Part shown: one piece after another, positions 35,353 through 46,505 of the stretch | How positions within the stretch are numbered: the stretch's first letter is position 1 | Layout: each line of letters opens with the position of its first letter | Assembly (NCBI GenBank): GCA_947579665.1 | Contig: OX388349.1 | Coordinates: forward strand, 19,872,459 to 19,936,458 | Reading direction: 5' to 3' | Length of the DNA stretch: 64,000 bases | DNA from: Sympetrum striolatum | Taxonomy: Eukaryota; Arthropoda; Insecta; Odonata; Libellulidae | Program-made: the position numbers and the translations under genes | Notes under the pieces: generated by a model | Told to the model about the DNA's origin: nothing | What the model saw: only the letters and a program-made list of their open reading frames with translations | The model's database searches: none

Positions 35353-37864
35353 CAACCATATTTGAATTTAATAATTAGCAGTGATTTGGACAGTGTAGCG
35401 TATAGAGCTGCAGTTAATGATGTTTAAAATTTCATAATTCATACTTAAACTTTTAAAGTTATTATGTACTGTTACGTTGTTATACGGTATGATCATGTAT
35501 CTTTGCATAGTGTAAAATTTTTCCTCGTTGCGTTTGAATACTTCTAATTACGAAGTAATATTTTTGTGCTATTACTTAATCGCAGAATTATTAATGTTAG
35601 ATATTCAATATGATTTTTCGAATTAGCTATAATTTTATTAGGCAGTATTATATACTATACTATTCAATTCATTATTCATTTAAATATATCCCGCCTCAGT
35701 TAAACCGAAGTCTGGTGGCAGCGTTGCTCAGTTTGTACATAAAAAGTTGTACATAAAAAATAAACAATAAAAATAACCATCACGATAAGAAGATTTGCAA
35801 GAAATTATTTAAAATACACAATTGATCTGAATAACTAGAGAAGAGATAATATGATAATATAAATTATAATGAATTAATCTATACACCAGACAGTGAATTA
35901 TATATTTTAACCATTTTTAAATAGCAATTACATTTTAAAAAGTGCAAGATTTTTCAGGGTTCTCCACAAGTCAATACAAGCGTCATCACCTTGCATTGGC
36001 GTGCTTGTAGTTTTTTACAATCCTATTATTAGTTCTTTGCAAAACCGATTAAAAATAGAATTATCTTGCGATCAGCTACAGGGCATCGATAACCTTCCAA
36101 TCCGCAATATCATTCGCCGTAGACTTCCGTCATTTTCTCCAATATTGAAACATTGTTCCCCATTTGTCTTATTGGCCAATCGTCACTCCCCCTATCCTAA
36201 TTGCCTCCCGAGGAAATCCTCAAGTTTATCGCGGCGGCCTCAAAAGTCTTTCCTCCTCTTAATTCAATCGCATAAAGGGCCTCGTTGTCTGGAATTCCTC
36301 GGTGAAGAAGTGTGGCAACACCGCCAAAGAAGAAGCTGCGCTCTGACGTACCCAAGGAAACACGTCTCGATAATGGATCTCCTTCTCCGACTATTCGGTA
36401 GTGCGGCCCGCCTCAAAGCATAACCTGCGGCCCACTTTGAGATGCTAAGAGATGGGAATATGACGTTCGGAAGGCAACTACCCTATGTAACGTTGCGATG
36501 GAGACGGGAAAGTTTAACATGGGCGTTGGTGGTCAAGACGACCGAGTTCGAAGTTGATAAATTTGTCATTAATATACCATTTACTAATTTGTAAATATCA
36601 AATTATTCACGATCTAAAATTTAAATCTATTGTTGACGCTGAAAATAAAAATGTTTCTAGAACTTTCTTTCACCTTTTACTTCATTGACTTCGTACAATT
36701 ATTCTCACTAATTCATTATTTGTAATGGATTAAAGTGAATAATATACATATTTATTATCGGACACTTTGACGCATGTAATCAGCTCCGCAAGGAATGAAT
36801 TTGATTATGAACCTAACATCAAGGCTGGGAAATGTTTGGTTTCCGAATTTCAGGTGACTTTATTTGTGAAATACTTTGCTAATTAAATAAGAGAGAAGAT
36901 TTAATTAGTAATTAATAATAGTAGCAAAACTTATTTATTCGGACGCAGTTGAGACTAATGAGTTTAATCTCTACTATATGAAAAGTTAATGAAGATCATC
37001 GACAGCAGAATTTCACTTTCAAATAATTGAAGCGATTGATCATACCTTGTTATGCGGTTGATTAAAATTATTAATGAAAAGAGACTAGGAGTGTGCAACG
37101 AACAGAAATACTTATTTTTTTATATTTTAGTTTTTGATAAATTGAAAATGGAGATATTTTTTAATTTCCGTAGAGATTATTAGCACTGCAATGATAATCA
37201 ATCGAAATATAAACTTAATATGCATGTATACATGTAATTGAGGCATGAATGATTCTTAATTGGCAGAAAAATATTTACGACTCGTTTTTTGCCAGTGCGT
37301 AGTATATCTTTTTTTTACCAGTGCATTCATTCATCTATAAATGAACATATATTTTCTTTAATTTAGACGTATATAACGAGAAAAAATATCTTCTCTTTGG
37401 AGGATACTTTTGAAATTCTTGATGAATATTTTTCTATAATTAGAAAGTTTATTTTAATGAAGCACCTGAACTTGCTCTATATATCTGTGTATATAAGGTA
37501 TTATCCAAGTGAATGGAGGGATGAAGATTCAGATCGAGACCTCTTCATAAGACATAAGAAATCAGGCTCCTGTTCCTCCTTGTCTGTACAGTTATTGTAT
37601 CTCATACCTATTTCCGTTTTCCGATTCAACTGCTATGTTCATTTAATTTCCTAAAAAAGGATATAAAAGGAAAAAAGAGTGTCAGTCACTTTTTAAAACA
37701 TACATTGGTGTAGCGGATGTTAGAGGATTTGCTATTTGGATGGCAAGTTGTTAATAATTTTTATATTAGCTAGTGACATTGCGATAAGGTGCCATAATCT
37801 CACGTATGAAACGTTAGTGATATGAAACACAACATTAGTTTCTCTTGTCGAAGTTATTTGGCAC
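35353..37864. other. No gene supported
   Basis: A 140-codon + strand frame at 36001-36423 begins without a recognisable start context and has no domain I know. The rest is AT-rich and featureless to the eye. Confidence 0.4.
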
Positions 37865-37955
37865 GTTATTGTTGCCTTATCATAAGATATGACGCAACAA
37901 TACAGTACATACTATCGATTGTTGTGCAACAATGGCCGATTCTAGGATTGTTGAA
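37865..37955. promoter_or_regulatory. Dense cluster of CAACAAT/ATTGTTG motifs
   Basis: Five copies occur within about 90 bp: ATTGTTGC at 37868, GCAACAAT at 37894, GATTGTTG at 37918, GCAACAATGG at 37926 and GATTGTTG at 37947. AACAAT(G) is the SOX/HMG-box consensus core. This may be a homotypic binding-site cluster or a relic of a CAACAAT-rich repeat like the unit at 9.8 kb. Confidence 0.4.
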
Positions 37956-38514
37956 ATCGAGGTCGAAAGAGGGAGTGTCAATAATTAAGAAAACTCTCAA
38001 GCATGTTTATACAGTCTCTCTCTTCTCAGCCGTACGACGAGTAGAAATTCCTCTTTTTCGCTTCGTAATTTTCTGCTCAACGCACCGCTTAACTTCCACG
38101 GGAGCAAGTATGAATCAAACTTATGGCCGACGTGAGTTTTAACGAACTGCACTTTTTCCTTCGAATCCCTTGGCAGCCTCCGTCGCGATGAAGTTGGCAG
38201 CCCTGCGGAGAGAGGAGCAGGTGAAGGATGAGGGTTCCCTTTTGTCTCTTCCTCTTTTGTCTCCTTACCTGCGGATTCCTTTCCCAGGCTTCTTCTCCTC
38301 ACTCTCTAGGAACACCCTATTTCACTTCCCTTTTTTACGTTTCAATCCCTTAAATCGATATCCCCGACTGTCGTTAAGAATTCTCGAGATCTTGAGAAAT
38401 TCTCTCGAGACGCCTTGAGAATTTATTTATTTAGAGAGACACCTCGAAAAATCCTCATGAAATAAATATGTACTCAGAGGACATTTTGGTGTAAGTAGAA
38501 GGCCCTAACTAGGT

Positions 38515-38840
38515 AAATTGTTGACTTTTGTAGGTCAATATCGACAATGAAGGCGTTGCCGCCCTTAGGTAACAATCGCCGCTGCATCAATTTTTTAACC
38601 CTGTATCTCTCTTTTAAGTCACACCGCAACAATGTATTATTCAATTGTTGTGTCAGCGAAGTTTAATTGGATGTAATATAACTCGCTTGATTGTTGGCTA
38701 CATATTTCTCCTAATTGTCTCATTATTCAATCTTCATTGTTGTGAGGTGCCGCTGCGGCAACTTAAACAATCACTTGTCAATCGTTACATCTTAGTTATC
38801 TCAACAATTACATACCCATCTAAAATATATTTGTTGTCAG
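38515..38840. promoter_or_regulatory. Second CAACAAT-rich island
   Basis: ATTGTTGAC, ACAATGAAG, AACAATCGC, GCAACAATG, CAATTGTTG, GATTGTTGGC, CATTGTTGTG, AACAATCAC and CAACAATTAC are spread over about 320 bp. Spacing is irregular. The same two explanations apply as for the island just upstream. Confidence 0.35.
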
Positions 38841-39969
38841 ATGCTTTTTCATTTGTAGCTTTTGGAGTCCAGACATCTTTCTTCGGGTATTTCGACGGCC
38901 CTTCCGTTGCCTCGCCCTGAGGCAGTTGCCTCTCCTGTGCGTGAGCCTTGTCAGGGATTTCTTCCTTCGGCCGTTAGGACTTCAATGGGCCGCTCCAAAA
39001 CGAATGAAAGGAACGAAAGTTTAGGAAATACGAAGCGATTTCATAACACAAAAGAGAGCTTTCCCCTCATCGTCCCATTAGCTGTTCAGTTCCTGCCATC
39101 GTCTCTTTCTAATCTAATTTGCTGCTTTTAATCAATGGCATATGTAATGAATGGAAGCTAGTATTCAAGGAACTGAAAAATCCATATTCAGTAGTGCAGC
39201 GCTGAGCATTCACTTTTTACCTTTAAATTCTCCTGCATCTGCATGTATACACTGCATGATGTCTTTCGATGTCCTCCAGTGCTTAAATGCTCCATATAAT
39301 CTTCATTCTTGGTTAGAATCTAGAATACCACGGTTTAATACCTTCTATTTGAAGAATAACTAATATACTTGGAATTGACATGTTGAGAATTTCGGATTCA
39401 AGTTTATTTCCTTTCCTTACAATATACATCCATTAGTATTAGCTTTAAAACTTTATAATGAACGTAGTATTTTGTCTATATCTCGAAGATGCCCAATACC
39501 AAATTGCGAACGATATTTCTATGAAAGTTAGCTATAAATTTCAGTTTAGGTGTCTTAGCCCACAAATTTTGAGTATCGCCTTTCTCTTTTCTCTGGAATT
39601 ACTATAACGTAATAGAATAATTTATAGCCGAAATTCGGTTACAGAAAATGTGCCATCTATCATCGTTGATTCCCAATATGTTTATTTTTCCGAGCGATAT
39701 TATGAGAATCGAGAGAAAGTAAACATGAAATCGATTTCAGCGGTGAAATCTGTTGTCTAGGCGACGACGTTCGAGATTTATTCGTGGAATTTCGATGAAA
39801 AATTCGTGGAGGCGAGGGTTTAGAGATGGAGTTATGCATAGTCAGTTGTGTAAATGATTCTGGTTGAAGTGTGGACAAAACTTATACCAAATCTTTCTGA
39901 TATATTATAACTTCCGAAGTATGGAAATGACCCAAGTAAATCTCAACCAATTACGGGTTTACAATAACG
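38841..39969. other. No gene seen
   Basis: Frames of 70-89 codons at 38862-39363 are unrecognised. Confidence 0.4.
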
Positions 39970-40050
39970 TACACTCCTGGCCAAAATTAACGCACCACCG
40001 GCCGTTAGGATCGCTAGGGAGGTGCTGCATTAATTTTGGCCAGGAGTGTA
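39970..40050. mobile_element. 77-bp Tc1/mariner-type MITE with TA duplication
   Basis: TA flanks (39970-39971 and 40049-40050) bound a 77-bp element with terminal inverted repeats starting CACTCCTGGCCAAAATTAA. The outer 22 bp (including TA and one more base) pair perfectly, and pairing continues inward with two mismatches to about 31 bp. 'CACT.CTGGCCAAAAT' ends and TA targets are typical of Tc1-like transposons. Too short to code, it would depend on a transposase elsewhere. Confidence 0.8.
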
Positions 40051-40051
40051 C

Positions 40052-42056
40052 CATTATTTATGATAGCCAAAAAAAGTAATGCGTGAAAAGAAAGAAGATT
40101 CAGCTAAAATTCAAGAGCCGAACTACGTACCTAGTATGTACGATAAGTTAAGGAATTTATACAAAATTTTTCGATTTTTTTATGGGGAAATATTAAAATC
40201 ACTGAACGACTGCGTAAATAGAATAATTTCTAATTGTTCTGTCCAGATTCGCTTACTCCACCTTGCACGACTGCTATTCGTAGTTGATTTTTTTCTTAAT
40301 AAACGAACCTCGTAGGACCGCTAAACGAATTTACATGGATGTTATGGAACTTGCTTTTTAAAAGCATTTTGAGTTTTCTAGTTTAAAGGTAGCATAAATT
40401 TTAAATGAATACATATCACTCTCGAGATTTCCTCTCAATTGAAAATCACAATTTTCCTCGTTTTTGTATACACCATTAATTAGATTACAATTTTCCTCCT
40501 CTTTTAGACTGGATGGCTGATGGAAACGTTATGAAATTTTAGAATTAATTGAAAATGAATTTAAAAGTACGTATAAGTATATAGTATATATATAATTGCA
40601 CGTTATTTACTATGGCCTATTGATTTAAATAATTAAAGTGCTTAATTGTCCAGCGTGGAGTATATTGAAAATATCGTAATAACGAATTGCTATATAAATT
40701 AATTATAAAAATAGGTATGAAAACTTAACCCACAGAGTTGTTTTATTTTTGTGCACCCATATCGTCCCTTATCTGTTTAATAACTTATAACCTGTGACCT
40801 TCACTTTTTCCGTCTGCCGTTATATTGCATTGAGAATCATTCAAATACTTTAAGGATGCAAATTTCTTCTTAAATAATTTTAAAGTTCTAGGAAAGGACG
40901 TAAAGAAAGATCCCGTTGATTCTTTTCCGCTCCGCTATGCCATTTGATATGTTTTTATGCATTAATATCTGTTCATACATCTCTCGCCTCATCGCTTTAT
41001 CAATTCCGTTTAATTCTCAAAGCTCTGTACGCGTAATTTCTTTTAAGCCCTATTTACCTGCTACTTTTGTAGGTATTCCTCTCCCTTTGGAGTCACTCAG
41101 TAATCAGTCATTCTGTTTCCATTTATTCTTTTGTATGAAATCCGGTAAGGAACTGTCAGGTCACCCAGCCATTTAGTATAAATTCATTTATTCATTCATT
41201 CATTACTGTCTCTTCTATTTTTGTCCCTCATTTATATACGTGTGTTTAGTGATATTGCCATGTACAGCCTTCGCAAAATTAATACCATATATATCATATT
41301 CTTCAGCGATAATCTCCATCTTTTCTTTAGATTCAGCTTTCATTTGTCGTATAATTTCTTATTCGATGAAATTCACTCCGGACAAGTGTGGATCAAAGGA
41401 AGGATTATAAAAAAGACGGAGAAATTCCGTGAAGGGAGTGATATCTCGGCAATTCATTTCCAAGTGACATATTTGCCTTCGGGAGAGGCGACCTGCTTGG
41501 CGAGAAAAGAGATTATCAGTGGAAGCCACATTTGACTTCATTTTGTGACGAAGGGATATCTAATATTCATCGCCTTTCTCAATGTGTGGAACGACGCCAG
41601 ATTGTTTTAATTTCGGAATTCTTTGTTTGCGCTAAACTTCTTCCAGTGTGAAAAGACTTGAGACGAAAATACTTCGAAAATGCACTCCAATCAATCTTCT
41701 CTGCGAATTAATTTTTCTTATGGGAACGATTCTCGAAGGAATTACCGGACCAGGGCCGGCAAGTGAGTGAGACGCCTGAGGGCTTAGCAATCATTGGTAT
41801 GTCACTGCATGCATGTGGTCGAAAATTATGAATGCTTCAAACAATGAGCATTTTGTGGGAAATGGGTGTTGGAGTTTGCGGCCTACATGAAGATTGAACT
41901 TCCAGAAACTCAATAACGATAAGTTTTACATTGCAGTAATGGTATAGAAGCTAGTTTTCATTAGATTTCGCTAAAATTCACTGGAAAGTTGCTTAAACTG
42001 AGATAAATTTCGCGTAGGAAACAGCTCAAGAATAAATTCGTTTCCATAAGCACAGT
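40052..42056. other. No gene seen
   Basis: Unassigned frames of 78-104 codons at 40079-41535. A short ATTC microsatellite occurs at about 41182-41202. Confidence 0.4.
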
Positions 42057-42097
42057 ATAGGTTCAAATATCTCAAAATAGGTTCAAACATCTCAAAA
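42057..42097 (+). repeat. 20-bp tandem duplication
   Basis: ATAGGTTCAAATATCTCAAA is followed directly by a second copy with one change (CATCTC for TATCTC). Confidence 0.7.
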
Positions 42098-42185
42098 TCA
42101 CAAGAATCTTGTTTATGACGATCTTGCACCATTTACACATAATGTTGATATTTGATTTACAATTATGTTATTACATAGGATATAA

Positions 42186-42838
42186 AAGGATGTTACTAGA
42201 GGTCAAGACCTATTCGCCATACCTGTTTCGAAAACTAATTACTCTTATAATGCATCTCTCAATAGGCTACATCGATTAACAAATACTCACCTTAAAAATA
42301 TAGACATATTCCACACTTGTTTACATACAATTAAAACGTTAAGCCCCATTGAATACTAGACATAGTTTTAAAAAGAATTATTAATCACTCACTGTAAATA
42401 CATAATACATAAAGTATGTTATTGTATCATTCATATGTATTTTTTAATATTTTATATCATATATGTGAAAATTTATTTGGAATTCTGTTTCTATTATCTT
42501 TCATAAAAGCTTTTAATAATTATTCCCTCCGCAAATGCTGTTTAAGTTTATTATTTGTTGCATCCTATATGTAAATATTATTATTTACAATGATGTTATG
42601 CTTATTGTGTATTTATGCTTAATACGCTTATGGATATGTGATATTTATGCTTAAATTCGAATAATTTGTGATATTAATTTCCATATTTGTGATATTTATA
42701 CTTATAAAATCCTATTGTTTATTGTATTTTATACTTTTAAATTCTGCTGTGTAATATTGTGTTGTGACATTTTTTTGTAAAAAATGGTACATCCCGTTGA
42801 ATAAATATATAAATAAATTATGTAAAGATATATTTAAA
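42186..42838 (+). mobile_element. 5'-truncated LINE: RT C-terminal fragment plus 3' UTR
   Basis: A 57-codon + strand frame (42186-42359) reads RGQDLFAIPVSKTNYSYNAS, then LNRLHRLTN and IDIFHTCLH, the 'r...lf.iP..kT.y...S...R...l.N.....iDiF..s' block at the C-terminus of jockey/CR1-type RT proteins. An AT-rich 3' UTR of about 480 bp follows with repeated GATATTTATGCTTA-like phrases. It ends in GTACATCCCGTTGAATAAAT with an AATAAATA-type tail at about 42815-42838. It is one of two coding LINE relics on the + strand. Confidence 0.75.
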
Positions 42839-44872
42839 GAAAGTTTTACGTAAAAGAAGATGGAATATAGACCGATAAATGTCGACGAAATGGAAGGAAG
42901 AGGGTCAAATTCAACAGATATTTCAGAAGCGAAATTCCTCTGTCAGATTCTAAGACTGCGAGAAAACGTTCAGTGAAATAGTTCCTATATATTTGTTGTA
43001 AATAAGTTCAATTTACAGCAATTTCGTTGATTAATTTGTGCATTGTGGCGGAAAACTTTGGATTCCATCAATAATGTAACTGCCGATCGTTACAGAAAAG
43101 TACAACAGCGCAACAATGGTCGACGTCGACATTGTTGGAAAGTGGAATCGCAGGAAACAGTCTACAAAAACAGAAACAATGGACTTGAAGCCCAGCAATT
43201 GTCGCGGAAAAGGGGAGTTTAAAGTGTAGTTTAGCGTAGAATTGCGTAATGTATTGAGATTGGCCGTAAGTAAGCGTGCTCGTGCAGTGTCAATGGAAGT
43301 GAACGGCGAGTAAGGGAGGCATTACTTCATTCAATTTCCCCAAATTGCACCCATTGCTATCGGGAAAGAGGCGCTATCGGATACCGATAGGCGGGGATTC
43401 TGCATTCCCTTTCACATTCCCCTATTCTGCAAATCACCCTTAGTGACCACCGAACAAAGAGATTGCTTGGCGATGTTCACGGATGTAACACTGCACTCCT
43501 AAATTCTCCATTCTTATATGCATTGTTATTTACGTGGGTGTTAAAACATTTCCAGAAGATGGCAATTGTCGTTCTGCGGAAAGTGTTTTTTGTTTCTCTC
43601 AGTAGTACGCATGTATTTGAGGCTGTATTGTTAGATTCTCTCAACAATGCTGTTCGATAATATTGATCGTTTTTATCGATTCACAATAATAACGTTATTC
43701 CAGTTTCCAAAAAATTATTCCGGTATTTTCTCATCGCCTCTCTTAGTATTGTTATCTTATTACCGATTATTTTTCTTTTATGTGATATAGACTTACCGAT
43801 AACAATACAATGTAAACATATTTGTTAACTGTTACTCTAACTTTATATCACTTAATCAATGAATTCACTTATAAATGGTTCTTCATTGTTGGATAGCATT
43901 GTTGTATTGCTCTAGTTATTTTGAATAGATATTGCCACATGAATGATTTCCTAACAAACGGTAATCATCATAATTTTAGATCCGTCTTTATCTGTTTTTA
44001 CCTTCCGTTAATGCCGAAATTCGAAGTGCAGAAACACTCGGTAATGTCTGTTAAAGTCTTAAGAAGCTGAATCTCACACTTTCTACATTCTCTGGATACA
44101 ACTCCTCGGCTTCTATCGGCATTCCTTATTCATTTTCTGCGCCTTCCTAACCCTCCTCTAAGGTATCTTCTCTCTACGCCCGCCATCTATGAGCGGGAGC
44201 CAGAAACTCGATAGATGAGTCTGTTGAGACATTTACTGCATCTTAACTTACGGGAACTCGGCACATCTGAGCTATCCGAGATCTCGAGAGAACTTTTAAA
44301 GGATTGCGAAAGGTATTCGAAACGGAAAGGATATCTTAAATTCAACTTAAATCTGCGAATTCTTATCTCTACCTCTTCACAGTCTTTTAAAGTTCTTCCA
44401 AATCATCCGCGAACTGGGAAGACCTTTAAAAAGATTACGAATACTATTCGAAACGGAAAAAGAAAATTCATAACCTAAAATATATATGTGCTATCTACTT
44501 CACATAGATCTTTCGGGAGAATAGAAGCTGCTAGGGGGTAGAAATAGCAAATAGAACTGAGCTGTAAGTAGAATATGAAGAAGAAAGTATGCTACGAAAA
44601 AACTATTGTCCAACATCAACTAATTTTAGCTTGGATATTTTGAAATTTTTCATGTATATCTTTATATTTAGCATATTTTTATATATCTGTGAAATATGAA
44701 TCGCCGGTTAGAAGAGACGCAATGGACAATGGTGTCCTAGGAGAAAGGAAAATGGAAAGATCGAGTGACTGATTAAGAAGTCTGTTGAAAATGAAGATAG
44801 AAGAGTATTGAAGGCAATGGTTGACAACAATCGGAATCTAATCGACCATTATTGTGTTAATAATTAACGATG
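42839..44872. other. No gene supported; CAACAAT motifs
   Basis: At 43111-43137 CAACAATG and CATTGTTG face each other around GTCGACGTCGA, forming a near-palindrome. More ACAAT motifs occur to 43930. The 87-codon frame at 44215-44478 is unrecognised; it contains two similar blocks (CGAAA.GGAAA, about 140 bp apart). Confidence 0.4.
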
Positions 44873-45121
44873 AATCAATTATTGCTTCGTGTTGCTGAAT
44901 TATTGCAAAATGGAATCCTAAATTATATTTTATTGTTGTCCGGCAATTGTAATCGTATAATTAATTATTGAAGCGAATAATTGATGGTTCCCTTTCCCTT
45001 ACTCTTTCCTATACTTCTTTAATCAATTATTGTTTCGCGTCGCTGCATTGTTGCCAAATGAATGTTTAATCATATTTAATTGTCGTAACCAATAATTATG
45101 GGTTACTCTCTCCCTCTCCGT
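44873..45121 (+). repeat. Diverged tandem duplication, 148-bp offset
   Basis: AATCAATTATTGCTTCGTGT, GCTGAATTATTGCAAAATG and later phrases at 44873-44990 recur at 45021-45121 as AATCAATTATTGTTTCGCGT, GCTGCATTGTTGCCAAATG and so on. Each copy is rich in ATTGTTG/CAATTATTG. Confidence 0.65.
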
Positions 45122-45899
45122 TGGAGTGTTTGGAATAGACTTCGATTATTCATTTCATGACGTTATGATAGTTTTAAGATAGATTTTTCGTTCGTAATTT
45201 CAATATTTTCTTTATGTTATATTAATATTGTCGCAGACTTCATCATTTGCACTTGATCATTAATTTATTTAGCGTCGTATAAAATAATAGTACTATATAT
45301 TCGACTGTCGTAGGCATTTGTCAACTCTGGTATTACGCCCTTTTAATGTCCGCGTCATTAGTTGCGTCACTTGTTTACTGGTTGGTCGGGGCATATTGAC
45401 AGTGTTGGAGGAATTTGAGCGCGAGACCTCGTTTGCATAATGGAGGCAGGTAATGGTTAGTGTAAAGGTAGGTTAGTGTCGGGAATTATGCGAGGGGATG
45501 AATCGGTGCACTGTGGGTAGGGACAAACCAATCCCCGGATTCTTTATCAATTATTCACCGAATTTAAACGGCCGACGAAAGGGAAAACGAATGCACTTCG
45601 AAGCAGCGGATGCGGTTTAACAATTTGTAGGGATTTGCGATCGGAGGAAAAACTTCCCCTTCCGTTGATTTCACCGAAGAGGAGTAAATCTGCAGTGAGA
45701 TTAAAATGAAGATCACTTCCTCAGGCAGATTAGGACGCGTGCTCATAAATCTCTGGGAGTTGAAAATGATGATGCCGCGGAAAAAAAGGCCTTCCGAAGG
45801 TCTTCGTGTTATACGAAAATTGACGTTTGGAAGGAAGCAATGAGATTAATTCAATTATTCTTTTAGAGAAGAGAGGTATGTAACTATGACCACGAATAG
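45122..45899. other. No gene seen
   Basis: A 60-codon minus-strand frame (45564-45746) is unrecognised. Confidence 0.4.
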
Positions 45900-46030
45900 G
45901 TAGTGAATATTAGCTTTATTCTATCTCTCAGTTGGTTAGTTATTGTTTAAAGTGCTTCGACAGCTTAATTTCGCCATTGGGCTCCCACCGGGAATCGAAC
46001 CCGTGATTCTATCTCTTTCCTGAAGAATAA
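45900..46030 (-). repeat. tRNA-derived SINE, third family copy
   Basis: Minus-strand CACGGGTTCGATTCCCGGTG (45978-45997) is a perfect B box in a paired T arm. GGAGCCCAATGGCGAAATTA and CTGTCGAAGCACTTTAAAC follow and match the bodies of the 27.8- and 30.8-kb copies. The A-box side is degraded. Confidence 0.6.
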
Positions 46031-46310
46031 TAAAATTAATTCGACTTCTACTTTTACTACATAAGATGTAAGTTATACTATTCGGCTGTAATTTCAACCG
46101 CTTGGGTCATCATCAGATACAGAGTATTTCGAAAAAGATAGTATCGTATAAGCTGACCCGTATATGAGCCTAGGCACCTAATTTTACCAAAAGACAGGGA
46201 AAACCAACGGACTCGAGTATAAGTCTAGGGTGGGAAAAGTAGAAGTTACTGGTTTATTTCAAAAGTTGAAATATATACCAATATAATTACAGTAATTGAG
46301 TCATATGTTA

Positions 46311-46505
46311 ATTAATAATAATAATGATAATAAATGGTCTTTATTCGGGCGAGATTGAAACTGGAAAGTCTCTTCTTACACCTAACCCATCGTCATATGC
46401 GAAACAGAAAGAAAGAAATAGTTTGCAAAAGTACACGAAGAAAAGTAATATGTGTTCGAAAAAACCTAAGCTGAGGTCTTAGGAAAAATTTCCACTGCAG
46501 GAAAA
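46311..46505 (-). mobile_element. LINE 3' end (same family as 11.5-11.7 kb)
   Basis: The reverse complement reads CCTGCAGTGGAAATTTTTCC, CCTCAGCTTAGG, GACGATGGGTTAGGTG, CAATCTCGCCCGAATAAAGA and a short ATT-rich tail ending at 46311. This is the same block order as the + strand copy at 11488-11655. Only the 3' UTR is evident. Confidence 0.65.

Noticed and set aside
36001..36423. 140-codon + strand ORF
   Set aside because: No domain, basic and low-information composition, no flanking exon signals.
36830..36870. CAG|GTGACT composite splice site
   Set aside because: Pyrimidine tract is short and donor lacks the G at +5.
41182..41202. ATTC microsatellite as a telomere-like or regulatory repeat
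   Set aside because: Only about four units; ordinary microsatellite.
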